A stretch of 64,000 nt of DNA from Petrolisthes cinctipes (GCA_033782935.1 JAWQEG010000506.1:496001-560000); one strand, 5' to 3'; counted from the first letter of the stretch, positions 50,584 through 64,000 are shown. Notes: generated by a model from the letters alone, not told the origin. Translations and numbers: made by a program.

Positions 50584-51572
50584 GTCTCAAATTCAGTCTC
50601 AAAACACCCGAAAATTCGATATTTTTGGGTCCCTTAAGCGATCTGTACATGCCTACTCCTTGCTAGAGTGTTTTCAAGATACAGACCCAAAACATGCTCA
50701 AAATCGATATTTTAGGTGCAAAAAGTCGATATATGCATGCATCTTCAGTACCCGTTTACATCTCAAACTCTGGCTCAAAACACCCGAAAATTCAATATTT
50801 TTGGGTCCCAGAAGCGATTTGTAAAAGCCTACTCCGTGTTAGAGTATATTCAAAATACAGGCCTAAAACATGCTAAAAATCGATATTTTAGGTGCTCAAA
50901 TTCAATATGTGTATGCATCTTCTGTAACCGTTTATATCCCAAATTTTGGCTGGAAATACCCGAAAATTCGATATTTTTGGGTCCAAGAAGCGATCTGTAT
51001 ATGCCTACTAGGTGCTAGAATATTTTCAAAATATAGGCCAAAAACATGCTAAAAATCGATATTTTAGGTGCAAAAAGTCGATATGTTCATGTATCTTCTG
51101 TACCCGTTTATATCTCAAATTCAGGCTCAAAACACCCGAAAATTCGATTTTTTGGGTCCCAGAAGCGATCTGTACATACCTACTCAGTGCTAGAATATTT
51201 TCAAAATATAGGCCCAAAACATGCTAAAAATCGATATTTTAGGTGCCCAAAGTCGAAATGTGCATGCATCTTCAGTACCCGTTTATATCTCAAATTCAGG
51301 CTCAAAACACCCGAAAATTCGATTTTTGGGGGTCACAGAAGCGATCTGTACATGCCTACTCAGTGCTAAAATATTTTCATAATATAGGCACAAAACATGC
51401 TAAAAATCGATATTTTGGGTGACCAAAGTCGATATGTGCATGCATCTTCTGTACCCGTTTATGTCTCAAATTCAGTCTCAAAACACCCGAAAATTCGATA
51501 TTTTTGAGTCCCTTAAGCGATCTGTACATGCCTACTCCTTGCTAGAATGTTTTTAAGATACAGACCCAAAAC

Positions 51573-54035
51573 ATGCTCAAAATCGATGATTTAGGTGCAA
51601 AAAGTCGATATGTGCATGCATCTTCAGTACCCGTTTACATCTCAAACTCTGGCTCAAAAAACCCGAAAATTCAATATTTTTGGGTCCCTGAAGCGATTTG
51701 TACAAGCCTACTCCGTGTTAGAGTATATTCAAAATACAGGCCTAAAACATGCTAAAAATCGATATTTTAGGTGCTCAAATTCAATATGTGTATGCATCTT
51801 CTGTAACCGTTTATATCTCAAATTCAGGCTCAAAACACCCGAAAATTCGATTTTTAGGGGTCACAGAAGCGATCTGGACATGACTACTGGGTGCTAGAAT
51901 ATTTTTCAAAATAAAGGCCAAAAACATGCTAAAAATCGATATTTTAGGTGCAAAAAGTCGATATGTTCATGTATCTCCTGTACCCGTTTATATCTCAAAT
52001 TCAGGCTCAAAACACCTGAAAATTCGATTTTTTGGGTCCCAGAAGCGATCTGTACATGCCTACTCTGTGTTAAAGTATTTTCAAAATACAGGCCCAAAAC
52101 ATGCTCAAAATCGATATTTTAGGTGTCCAAAGTCGATATGTGCATGCATCTTCTGTACCCGTTTATATCTCAAATTCAGGTTAAAAACACCCAAAAATCC
52201 GATATTTTTGGATCCCAGAAGCGATTTGTACAAGCCTACTCCGTGTTAGAGTATTTTCAAAATACAGGCCCAGAACATGCTAAAAATCGATATTTTAGGT
52301 GCTTAAATTCAATATGTGTATGCATCTTCTGTACCCGTTTTTATCCCAAATTCAGGCTCAAAATACCCGAAAATTCGATATTTTTGGGTCCCAGAAGCGA
52401 TTTGTACATGCCTACTAGGTGCTAGAATGTTTTCAAATTATAGGCCTAAAACATGCTAAAAATCGATATTTTAGGTGCAAAGAGTCGATATGTTCATGTA
52501 TCTTCTGTACCCATTTATATCTCAAATTCAGGCTCAAAACACCCGAAAATTCGATTTTGTGGGTCCCAGAAGCGATCTGTATATGCCTACTCCGTGTTAG
52601 AGTATTTTCAAAATATAGGACCAAAACATGCCCAAAATCGATATTATAGGTGTCCAAAGTCGATATGTGCATGCATCTTCTGTACCCGTTTATATCTCAA
52701 ATTCAGGCTCAAAACACCTGAAAATTCGATTTTTTGGGGTCCCATAAGCAATCTGTACATGCCTTTTCAGTGCTAGAATATTTTCAAAATACAGACGCAA
52801 AACATGCTCAAAATCGATATTTTAGGTGCAAAAAGTCAATATGTGCATGCATCTTCAGTACCCGTTTATATATCAAATTCAGGCTCAAAACACCCGAAAA
52901 TTCGATATATTTGGGTCCCAGAAGCGATCTGTACATGCCTACTCTGTGTTAGAGTATTTTCAGAATACAGGGCTAAAACATGCTAAAAATCGATATTTTA
53001 GGTGCTCAAATTCAATATGTGTATGCATCTTCTGTACCCGTTTTTATCCCAAATTCAGGCTCAGAATACCCGAAAATTCGATATTTTTGGGTCCCAGAAG
53101 CGATCTGTACATGCCTACTAGGTGCTAGAATATTTTCAAAATATAGGCCAAAAACATGCTAAAAATCGATATTTTAGGTGCAAAAAGTCGATATGTGCAT
53201 GCATCTTATGTACCCGTTTATATCTCAAATTCAGGCTCAAAACACCCGAATGTTCGATATTTTTGGGTCCCAGAAGCGATCTGTACATACCTACTCAGTG
53301 CTAGAATATTATCAAAATATAGGCCCAAAACATGCTAAAAATCGATATTTTAGGTGTCCAAAGTCGATATGTGCATGCATCTTCAGTACCCGTTTATATC
53401 TCAAATTCAGGCTCAAAACACCCGAAAATTCGATTTTTGGGGGTCACAGAAGCGATCTGTACATGCCTACTCAGTACTAAAATATTTTCATAATATAGGC
53501 CCAAAACATGCTAAAAATAGATATTTTGGGTGACCAAAGTCGATATGTGCATGCATCTTCTGTACCCGTTTATTTCTCAAATTCAGGCTCAAAACACCCG
53601 AAAATTCGATATTTTTGAGTCCCTAAAGCGATCTGTACATGCTTACTCCTTGCTAGAGTGTTTTCAAGAATCAGACCCAAAACATGCTCAAAATCGATAT
53701 TTTAGGTGCAAAAAGTCGATATGTGCATGCATCATCAGTACCCGTTTATATCTCAAACTCTGGCTCAAAACACCCGAAAATTCAATATTTTTGGGTCCCA
53801 GAAGCGATCTGTACATGCCTACTCCATGATAGAGTATTTTCAAAATACTAGCTTAAAACTTGCTTTAAATAGATATTTTCGGTGCCCAAAGATGATATGT
53901 GCATGCATCTTCTGTACCCGTTTATATCTCAAATTCAGGCTCAAAACATCCGAAAATTCGATATTTTTGGGTCCCAGAAGCGATCTGTACATGCCTACTC
54001 CTTGCTAGAATGTTTTCAAGATTCAGACCCAAAAC
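51573..54035 (+). repeat. 2463-bp (14-monomer) higher-order repeat, copy 1
   Basis: Fourteen monomers (14 x 176 less 1) repeated in direct tandem. Both copies open with the rare ATCGATGATTTAGG variant (51584 and 54047). Other shared points: GGTGCTAGAATATTTTTC 51889/54352, ATCGATATTATAGG 52638/55101, CCGAATGTTCG 53247/55710, and AAATAGATATTTTCGG 53866/56329. Confidence 0.88.
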
Positions 54036-56498
54036 ATGCTCAAAATCGATGATTTAGGTGCAAAAAGTCGATATGTGCATGCATCTTCAGTACCCGTTTA
54101 CATCTCAAACTCTGGCTCAAAACACCCGAAAATTCAATATTTTTGGGTCCCTGAAGCGATTTGTACAAGCCTACTCCGTGTTAGAGTATATTCAAAATAC
54201 AGGCCTAAAACATGCTAAAAATCGATATTTTAGGTGCTCAAATTCAATATGTGTATGCATCTTCTGTAACCGTTTATATCTCAAATTCAGGCTCAAAACA
54301 CCCGAAAATTCGATTTTTGGGGGTCACAGAAGCGATCTGGACATGCCTACTGGGTGCTAGAATATTTTTCAAAATAAAGGCCAAAAACATGCTAAAAATC
54401 GATATTTTAGGTGCAAAAAGTCGATATGTTCATGTATCTCCTGTACCCGTTTATATCTCAAATTCAGGCTCAAAACACCTGAAAATTCGATTTTTTGGGT
54501 CCCAGAAGCGATCTGTACATGCCTACTCTGTGTTAAAGTATTTTCAAAATACAGGCCCAAAACATGCTCAAAATCGATATTTTAGGTGTCCAAAGTCGAT
54601 ATGTGCATGCATCTTCTGTACCAGTTTATATCTCAAATTCAGGTTAAAAACACCCAAAAATCCGATATTTTTGGATCCCAGAAGCGATTTGTACAAGCCT
54701 ACTCCGTGTTAGAGTATTTTCAAAATACAGGCCCAGAACATGCTAAAAATCGATATTTTAGGTGCTCAAATTCAATATGTGTATGCATCTTCTGTACCCG
54801 TTTTTATCCCAAATTCAGGCTCAAAATACCCGAAAATTCGATATTTTTGGGTCCCAGAAGCGATTTGTACATGCCTACTAGGTGCTATAATGTTTTCAAA
54901 TTATAGGCCTAAAACATGCTAAAAATCGATATTTTAGGTGCAAAGAGTCGATATGTTCATGTATCTTCTGTACCCATTTATATCTCAAATTCAGGCTCAA
55001 AACACCCAAAAATTCGATTTTGTGGGTCCCAGAAGCGATCTGTATATGCCTACTCCGTGTTAGAGTATTTTCAAAATATAGGACCAAAACATGCCCAAAA
55101 TCGATATTATAGGTGTCCAAAGTCGATATGTGCATGCATCTTCTGTACCCGTTTATATCTCAAATTCAGGCTCAAAACACCCGAAAATTCGATTTTTTGG
55201 GGTCCCATAAGCAATCTGTACATGCCTTTTCAGTGCTAGAATATTTTCAAAATACAGACGCAAAACATGCTCAAAATCGATATTTTAGGTGCAAAAAGTC
55301 AATATGTGCATGCATCTTCAGTACCCGTTTATATATCAAATTCAGGCTCAAAACACCCGAAAATTCGATATATTTGGGTCCCAGAAGCGATCTGTACATG
55401 CCTACTCTGTGTTAGAGTATTTTCAGAATACAGGGCTAAAACATGCTAAAAATCGATATTTTAGGTGCTCAAATTCAATATGTGTATGAATCTTCTGTAC
55501 CCGTTTTTATCCCAAATTCAGGCTCAGAATACCCGAAAATTCGATATTTTTGGGTCCCAGAAGCGATCTGTACATGCCTACTAGGTGCTAGAATATTTTC
55601 AAAATATTGGCCAAAAACATGCTAAAAATCGATATTTTAGGTGCAAAAAGTCGATATGTGCATTCATCTTATGTACCCGTTTATATCTCAAATTCAGGCT
55701 CAAAACACCCGAATGTTCGATATTTTTGGGTCCCAGAAGCGATCTGTACATACCTACTCAGTGCTAGAATATTTTCAAAATAAAGGCCTAAAACATGCTA
55801 AAAATCGATATTTTAGGTGTCCAAAGTCGATATGTGCATGCATCTTCAGTACCCGTTTATATCTCAAATTCAGGCTCAAAACACCCGAAAATTCGATTTT
55901 TGGGGGTCACAGAAGCGATCTGTACATGCCTACTCAGTGCTAAAATATTTTCATAATATAGGCCCAAAACATGCTAAAAATAGATATTTTGGGTGACCAA
56001 AGTCGATATGTGCATGCATCTTCTGTAACCGTTTATTTCTCAAATTCAGTCTCAAAACACCCGAAAATTCGATATTTTTGAGTCCCTAAAGCGATCTGTA
56101 CATGCCTACTCCTTGCTAGAGTGTTTTCAAGAATCAGACCCAAAACATGCTCAAAATCGATATTTTAGGTGCAAAAAGTCGATATGTGCATGCATCTTCA
56201 GTACCCGTTTATATCTCAAACTCTGGCTCAAAACACCCGAAAATTCAATATTTTTGGGTCCCAGAAGCGATCTGTTCATGCCTACTCCATGATAGAGTAT
56301 TTTCAAAATACTAGCTTAAAACTTGCTTTAAATAGATATTTTCGGTGCCCAAAGATGATATGTGCATGCATCTTCTGTACCCGTTTATATCTCAAATTCC
56401 GGCTCAAAACATCCGAAAATTCGATATTTTTGGGTCCCAGAAGCGATCTGTACATGCCTACTCCTTGCTAGAATGTTTTCAAGATTCAGACCCAAAAC
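54036..56498 (+). repeat. 2463-bp (14-monomer) higher-order repeat, copy 2
   Basis: Second tandem copy. It ends near 56498, where AAAACAAGCTAAAAATCAAG replaces the expected restart of the unit. A handful of differences from copy 1, such as TATGCATC at 53028 versus TATGAATC at 55491. Confidence 0.88.
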
Positions 56499-59400
56499 AA
56501 GCTAAAAATCAAGATTTTAGGTGTCTAAAGTTAAAATGTGTATGCATCTTCTATACCCGTTTATATTCCAAATTCAGGCTCAAAACACCCGAAAATTCGA
56601 TGTTTTGTTGTCCCCAAAGCGATCTTTACATGCCTATTCTGTGTTAGAGTATTTTTTAAATATAGGCTCAAAACATGCAAAAAAAACGATATTTTAGGTG
56701 TTCAAAGTCGATATGTGCATGCATCTTCTGTACCCGTTTATATCTCAAATTCAGGCTCAAAACACCCGAAAGTTCGATATTTTTGGGTCCCAGAAGCGAT
56801 CTGTACATGCCTAGTCAGTGCTAGAATATTTTCAAAATATATGCACAAAACATGCTTAAAATCGATATTTTAGGTGCCCAAAGTCGATATGTGCATGCAT
56901 CTTCAGTACCCGTTTATATCTCAAATTCAGACTCAAATCACACGAAAATTCAATATTTTTGGTCCCAGAAGCAAACTGTACATGCCTACACAGTGCTAGA
57001 ATATTTTCAAAGTATAGGCCAAAAAACATGCTAAAAATCGGTATTTTAGGTGCCCAAAGTCAATATGTGTATGCAAATTCTGTACAAGTACATATCCCAA
57101 ATTCAGGCTCAAAACACCCGAAAATCCGATATTTTTGGTCCCAGAAGCAAACTGTACATGCCTACTCAGTGCTAGAATATTTTCAAAATATAGGCCCAAA
57201 ACATGCTAAAAATCGATATATTAGGTGCCCAAATTCGATATGTGCCTGCATTTTCTATACCCGTTTATATCTCAAATTCAGACTCAAAACACCCAAAAAA
57301 TCGATATTTTTTAGTCCCAGAAGCAATCTGTACATGCCTACTGGGTGTTAGAGTATTTTCAGAATACAGGGCCATAACATGCTAAAAATCGATATTTTAC
57401 GTGCTTAAAGTCAATATGTGTATGCATCTTCTGTACCCGTTTATATTTCAAATTGAGGCTCAAAACACCCGAAAATACGATATTTTTTGGTCCCAAAAGC
57501 GATCTGTACATCCCTACTCCGTGTTAGAGTATTTCCAAAATACAGGCCCAAAACATGCTGAAGATCGATATTTTAGGTGCCCAAAGTCAATACGTGTATG
57601 CATCTTCTGTACCCGTTTATATCTCAAATTCAGGCTCAAAACACCCGAAAATTCGGTATTTTTGGTCCCATAAGCGATCTGTACATGCCTACTCCTTGCT
57701 AGAGTGTTTTCAAGATTCAGACCCAAAACATGCTCAAAATCGATATTTTAGGTGCAAAAAGTCGATATGTGCATGCATCTTCAGTACACGTTTACATCTC
57801 AAACTCTGGCTCAAAACACCCGAAAATTAAATATTTTTGGGTCCCAAAATCGATTTGTACAAGCCTTCTCCGTGTTAGAGTATATTCAAAATACAGGCCA
57901 AAAACATGCTAAAAATTGATATTTTAGGTGTTTAAATTCAATATGTGTATGCATCTTCTGTACCCGTTTATATCCCAAATTTTGGCTGGAAATACCCGAA
58001 AATTCGATATTTTTGGGTCCCAGAAGCGATCTGTACATGCCTACTAGGTGCTAGAATATTTTCAAAATATAGGCCAAAAACATGCTAAAAATCGATATTT
58101 TAGGTGCAAAAAATCGATATGTTCATGTATCTTCTGTACCCGTTTATATATCAAATTCAGGCTCAAATCAACCGAAAATTCGATTTTTTGGGTCCCCAGT
58201 AGCGATCTGTACAAGCCTACTCCGTGTTAAAGAATTTTCAAAATACAGGCCCAAAACATGCTAAAAATCGATATTTTAGGTGCCCAAAGTCGATATGTGC
58301 ATGCATCTTCTGTACCCGTTTATATCTCAAATTCATGCTCAAAACACCCGAAAATTCGATATTTTTGGGTCCCAGAAGCGATCTGTATATGCCAACTCGG
58401 TGTTAGATTATTTTTAAAATACAGGCCAAAAGCATGCTAAAATTTGATATTTTAGGTGCCCAAAGTCAATATGTGTATGCATCTTCTGTAACCTACCCAT
58501 TAATATCTCAAATTCAGACTCAAAACACCCGAAAAATCGATATTTTTGGGTCCCAGAAGCGATCTGTACATGCCTATTCGGTGTTACAGTAATTTAAATT
58601 ACAGACCCAAAACATGCTGAAAATCGATATTTTAAGAGCACAAAGTCAATATGTGTATGCATCTTCTGTACCCGTTTATATCTCAATTTCAGACTTAAAA
58701 CACCCGAAAAATCGATATTTTTGGGTCCCACAAGCAAACTGTAAATGCCTACACAGTGCTAGAATATTTTCAAAGTATAGGCCAAAAACATGCTAAAAAT
58801 CGGTATTTTGGGTGCCCAAAGTCAATATGTGTATGCAAATTCTGTACAAGTATATATCCCAAATTCAGGCTCAAAACACCCGAAAATTAGATATTTTTGG
58901 TCCGAGAAGCAAACTGTACATGCATACTCAGTGCTAGAATATTTTCAAAATATAGGCCCAAAACATGCTAAAAATCGATATTTTAGGTGCCCAAATTCGA
59001 TATGTGCCTGCATTTTCTGTACCCGTTTATATTTCAAATTCAGGCTCAAAACACCCGAAAATACGATATTTTTGGGTCCCAGAAGCGATCTGTACATGCC
59101 AACTCGGTGTTAGATTATTTTTAAAATACAGGCCCAAAGCATGCTAAAAATTCATATTTTAGGTGCCCAAAGTCAATATGTGTATGCATCTTCTGAAACC
59201 TACCCGTTTATATCTCAAATTCAGACTCAAAACACCCGAAAAATCGATATTTTTTGGTCCCAGAAGCGATCTGTACATGCCTACTCGGTGTTAGAGTATT
59301 TTTAAATTACAGACCCAAAACATTCTGATAATCGATATTTTAAGTGCCCAAAGTCAATATGTGTATGCATCTTCTGTACCCGTTTATATCTCAATTTCAG

Positions 59401-62400
59401 ACACAAAACACCCGAAAAATCGATATTTTAGGGTCACAGAAGCGATCTGTACGTGTCTACTCAGTGCTAGAATATTTTCAAAATATAGGCCCAAAACTTG
59501 CTAAAAATCGATATTTTAGGTGCCCAAAGTCGATGTGTGCATGCATCTTCTGTACCCGTTTATATCTCAAATTCAGACTCAAAACACCCAAAAAATCGAT
59601 ATTTTTTGTACCCAGAAGCAATCTGTACATGCCTACTCCTTGCTAGAATGTTTTCAAGATTCAGACCCAAACCATGCTCAAAATCGATATTTTAGGTGCA
59701 AAAAGTCAATATGTGTTTGCATCTTCTGTACCCGTTTATATCTCAAATTCAGGCTCAAAACACCCGAAAGTTCAATATTTTTGGTCCCAGAAGCAAACTG
59801 TACATGCCTACACAGTGCTAGAATATTTTCAAAGTATAGGCCAAAAACATGCTCAAAATCAGTATTTTAGGTGCCCAAAGTCAATATGTGTATGCAAATT
59901 CTGTACAAGTATATATCCCAAATTCAGGCTCAAAACACCCGAAAATCCGATATTTTTGGTCCCAGAAGCAAACTGTTCATGCCTACTCCGTGTTAGAGTA
60001 TTTTCAGAATACAGGGCCAAAACATGCTAAAAATCGATATTTTACGTGCTTAAAGTCAATATGTGTATGCATCTTCTGTACCCGTTTATATTTCAAATTC
60101 AGGCTCAAAACACCCGAAAATACGATATTTTTTGGTCCCAAAAGCGATCTGTACATGCCTACTCCGTGTTAGAGTATTTCCAAAATACAGGCCCAAAACA
60201 TGCTGAAGATCGATATTTTAGGTGCCCAAAGTCAATACGTGTATGCATCTTCTGTACCCGTTTATATCTCAAATTCAGGCTCAAAACACCCGAAAATTCG
60301 ATTTTTGGGGGTCACAGAAGCGATCTGTACATGCCAACTCAGTGCTAAAATATTTTCATAATATAGGCCCAAAACATGCTTAAAATCGATATTTTGGGTG
60401 ACCAAAGTCGATATGAGCATGAATCTTCTGTACCCGTATATATCTCAAATTCAGGCTCAAAACACCCGAAAATTCAATATTTTTGGGTCCCTTAAGCTAT
60501 CTGTACATTCCTACTCCTTGCTAGAATGTTTTCAAGATACAGATCCAAAACATGCTCAAAATCGATATTTTTGGTGCAAAAAGTCGATATGTGCATGCAT
60601 CTTCAGTACCCGTTTACATCTCCAACTCAGGCTTAAAACACCCGAAAATTCAATATTTTTGGGTCCCAGAAGCGATTTGCACAAGCCTACTCCGTGTTAG
60701 AGTATTTTCAAAATACAAGCCAAAACATGCTAAAAATCGATATTTTAGGTGCCCAAAGTCAATATGTGTATGCATCTTCTAAAACCTACACGTTTATATC
60801 TCGAATTCAGACTCAAAACACCCGAAAAATCGATATTTTTGGGTCCCTTAAGCGATCTGTACATGCCTTCTCCTTGCTAGAATGTTTTCAAGATACAGAT
60901 CCAAAACATGCTTAAAATCGATATTTTCGGTGCTCAAAGATGATATGTGCATGCATCTTCTGTACCCGTTTATATCTCAAATTCAGGATCATAACACCGA
61001 AAAATTCGATATTTTTGGGTCACTTAAGCGATCTGTACATGCCTACTCCTTGCTAGAATGTTTTCAAGATACAGACCCAAAACATGCTCAAAATCGGTAT
61101 TTTAGGTACAAAAAGTCGATATGTGCATGGATCTTCACTACCCGTTTACATCTCAAACACAGGCTCAAAACACTCGAAAATTCAATATTTTTGGGTCCCA
61201 GAAGCGATTTGTACAAGCCCACTCCGTGTTAGAGTATATTCAAAATACACGCTAAAAATGCTAAAAATCGATATTTTAGGTGCTCAAATTCAATATGTGT
61301 ATGCATGTTCTGTACCCGTTTATATCTCAAATTCAGGCTCAAAATACCCGAAAATTTAATATTTTTGGGTCCCAGAAGCGATTTATACATGCCTACTAAG
61401 TGCTTGAATATTTTCAAAATATAGGCCTAAAACATGCTAAAAATCGATATTTTAGGTGCAATAAGTCGATATGTTCATGTATCTTCTGTACCCGTTTATA
61501 TCTCAAATTAAGGCTCAAAACACCCAAAAATTCGATTTTTTGGGTCCCAGAAACGATCTGTACATGCCTACTCCGTGTTAGAGTTTTTTTTAAATACAGG
61601 CCAAAAACATTCTCAAAATCGATATTTTAGGTGTCCAAAGTCGATATGTGCATGCATCTTCAGTACCCGTTTATATCTCAAATTCAGGTTAAAAACACCC
61701 GAAAATCCGGTATTTTTGGGTCCCAGAAGCGATCTGTACATGCCTACTCGGTGTTAGAGTATTTTTAAAATACAGGCCCAAAACATGCTAAAAATTGATA
61801 TTTTAAGTGCCCAAAGTCAATATGTGTATGCATCTTCTGTAACCTACCCATTTATATCTCAAATTCAGGCTCAAAACACCCAAAAATTCGATATTTTTTG
61901 TTCCCAGAAGCGATTTGTACATGCCTACTCATTGCTAGAATATTTTCAAAATATAGGCCCAAAACATGCTAATAATCGATATTTTAGGTGCCCAAAGTCG
62001 ATATGTGCATGTATCTTCTGTACCCGTTTATGTCTCAAATTTTGGCTCAACAACATCGGAAAATTCGATATTTTTGGGTCCCTTAAGCGATCTGTACATG
62101 CCTACTCTTTCCTAGAGTGTTTTCAAGATACAGACCCTAAACATGCTCCAAATCGATATTTTAGGTGCAAAAAGTCGATATGTGCATGCATCTTCAGTAC
62201 CCGTTTACATCTCAAACTCAGGCTCAAAACACCCGAAAATTCAATATTTTTGGGTCCTAGAAGCGATTTGTACAAGCCCACTCCGTGTTAGAGTATATTC
62301 AAAATACAGGCCCAAAACATGCTAAAAATCGATATTTTAGGAGCTTAAATTCAATATGTGTATGCATCTTCTGTACCCGTTTACATCTCAAATTCAAGCC

Positions 62401-64000
62401 CAAAATACCCGAAAAATCAATATTTTTGGGTCCCAGAAGCGATCTGTACATGCCTCCTAAATGCTAGAATATTTTCAAGATATAGGCCTAAAACATGCTA
62501 AAAATCGATATTTTAGGTGCAATAAGTCGATATGTTCATGTATCTTCTGTACCCGTTTATATCTCAAATTCAGGCTCAGAACACCCGAAAATTCGATATT
62601 TTTGGGTCCCAGAAGCGATCTGTACATGCCTACTCCTTGCTAGAATGTTTTCAAGATTCAGACCCAAAACAAGCTAAAAATCAATATTTTAGATGCCCAA
62701 AGTCAAAATGTGTATCCATCTTCTGTACCCGTTTATATCTCAAATTCAGGCTCAAAACACCCGAAAATTTGATGTTTTTTGGTCCCCAAACCGATCTGTA
62801 CATGTCTACTCTGTGCTAGAGTATTTTTAAAATATAGGCTCAAAACATGCAAAAAAACGATATTTTAGGTGTTCAAAGTCTATATGTGCATGCATCTTCT
62901 GTATCCGTTTATATCTCAAATTCATGCTCAAAACACCCAAAAAATTCGATATTTTTGGGTACAAGAAGCGATCTGTACATGCCTAGTCGGAGTTAGAGTA
63001 TTTTTAAAATACAGGCCCAAAACATGCTATAAATTGATATTTTAGGTGCCCAAAGTCGATATGTGCATGTATCTTCTGTACTCGTTTATGTCTCAAATTT
63101 TGGCTGAAAACATCGGAAAATTCGATATTTTTGGGTCCCAGAAGCGATTTGTACAAGCCCATTCCGTGTTAGAGTATATTCAAAATACAGGCACAAAACA
63201 TGCTAAAAATCGATATTTTAGGTGCTCAAATTCAATATGTGTATGCATCTTCTGTAACCGTTTATATCTCAAATTCATGCTCAAAACACCCAAAAAATTC
63301 GATATTTTTGGGTCCCAGAAGCGATCTGTACATGCCTACTCAGTGCTAGAATATTTTAAAAAATATAGACCCAAAACATGTTAAAAATCGATATTTTAGG
63401 TGCCCAAAGTCGATATGTGCATGCATCTTCTGTACCCGTTTATATATCAAATTCAGGCTCAAAACACCCGAAAATTCGATTTTTTGGGTCCCAGAAACGA
63501 TCTGTACACGCCTACTCCATGTTAGAGTATTTTCAAAATACAAGCCCAAAACATGCTTAAAATCGATATTTTCGGTGCCCAAAGTTGGTATGTGCATGCA
63601 TTTTCTGTACCCGTTTATATCTCAAATTCAGGCTCAAAACACCCGAAAATTCGATATTTTTGGGTCCCAGAAGCGATCTGTACATGCCTACTCCTTGCTA
63701 GAATGTTTTCAAGATTCAGTCCCAAAACAAGCTAAAAATCAATATTTTAGGTGCCCAAAGTCGATGTGTGCATGCATTTTCTGTACCCTTTTATGTCTCA
63801 GATTTTGGCTCTAAACACCGGAAAATTCGATATTTTTGGGTCCCTTAAGCGATCTGTACATGCCTACTCCTTGCTAGAGTGTTTTCAAGATACAGACCAA
63901 AAACATGCTCAAAATCGATATTTTAGGTGCAAAAAGTCGATATGTGCATGGATCTTCAGTACCCGTTTACATCTCAAACTTAGGCCCAAAACACCCGAAA
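56499..64000 (+). repeat. Satellite without clear HOR, right end of window
   Basis: About 42 monomers with mixed variants. Short stretches resemble the 41-51-kb blocks (for example 56970-57660 and 59740-60400), but divergence is higher and no constant offset persists beyond several monomers. Several AAAACAAGCTAAAAATCAA monomers (56498, 62668, 63727) seem limited to this region. The window ends within a monomer. Confidence 0.8.

Larger units (their letters stand above)
7911..64000 (+). repeat. 176-bp satellite array, main segment (about 320 monomers), open at right edge
   Basis: The same satellite resumes at AAAATCGATATTTTGGG and continues to the end of the window on one strand with no other insertion. 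The monomer consists of half A (88 bp; marks TCGATATTTTAGGTGC, TGCATGCATCTTC, ACCCGTTTATATC) and half B (88 bp; marks TTCGATATTTTTGGGTCCC, GATCTGTACATGCC, GCCCAAAACATGCT). Recurrent variants mark lineages: a 41-bp deletion, a 5-bp insertion giving GTAACCTACCC, G-run versions of half B (GATTTTGGGGGGTC) and a T-run version (GTATTTTTTTAAAATAC). The period is about one nucleosome repeat. Long open frames on both strands are by-products of repetition. Confidence 0.97.

Noticed and set aside
1..64000. Hundreds of open frames of 60-210 codons with similar translations (MLKIDILGAQSQYV..., MPKVNMCMHLLYPF...) across the satellite
   Set aside because: They repeat with the 176-bp period. Because 176 leaves a remainder of 2 on division by 3, the same DNA is read in all frames and gives overlapping families of similar peptides. 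No start context, splicing or codon-level conservation supports coding.
7911..64000. Regular repeats suggestive of a CRISPR array
   Set aside because: The whole 176-bp unit is repeated, without unique spacers, and there are eukaryotic retrotransposons beside it.

Overview
This window is eukaryotic heterochromatin-type DNA from an animal genome, probably an invertebrate. About 58.4 of the 64 kb is a single AT-rich satellite with a 176-bp monomer, all in one orientation (1-2297 and 7911-64000, roughly 330 monomers). The only other content is a 5.6-kb block of nested non-LTR retrotransposon DNA at 2298-7910. The invertebrate guess rests on the type of the retrotransposons: an RRM-like ORF1, then an ORF2 with APE endonuclease, reverse transcriptase, RNase H and a terminal CCHC knuckle, as in I-group elements. 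I see no host gene, tRNA, rRNA or CRISPR array, and nothing bacterial.

Layout. 1-2297: about 13 satellite monomers without detectable higher-order structure. 2298-2492 plus 7195-7910: two pieces of an older insertion, with a TATA-like box at 2459 and a 5' leader plus ORF1 N-terminus of an old LINE at 7195-7910. 2493-7184: a younger LINE inserted into that older sequence. It has a 10-bp target-site duplication (2483-2492 and 7185-7194), the end of ORF1, ORF2 split by one in-frame stop, a 3' UTR with a 22-bp tandem repeat, a terminal hairpin and a 63-base A tract. 7911-64000: satellite organised into higher-order repeats (HORs), including clean tandem duplications of 4.18 kb (8845-17198), 2602 bp (18366-23569), 2641 bp (24066-29303) and 2463 bp (51573-56498). 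A shuffled mosaic of multi-monomer blocks fills about 36-51 kb. The last 7.5 kb shows no long duplication that I could find.

Main points. The 176-bp monomer is itself an old dimer: its two 88-bp halves match at about 60 of 88 positions without gaps. A 41-bp deletion gives a 135-bp monomer seen eight times, which traces how blocks were copied. The young LINE looks recently inserted, yet it carries both a nonsense codon and an internal deletion of the RT domain just after the YADD motif, so it was probably mobilised in trans. The many 60-210-codon open frames across the satellite are products of repetition (176 is not a multiple of 3) and are not annotated as genes. All repeat limits and identities come from reading by eye and are approximate.
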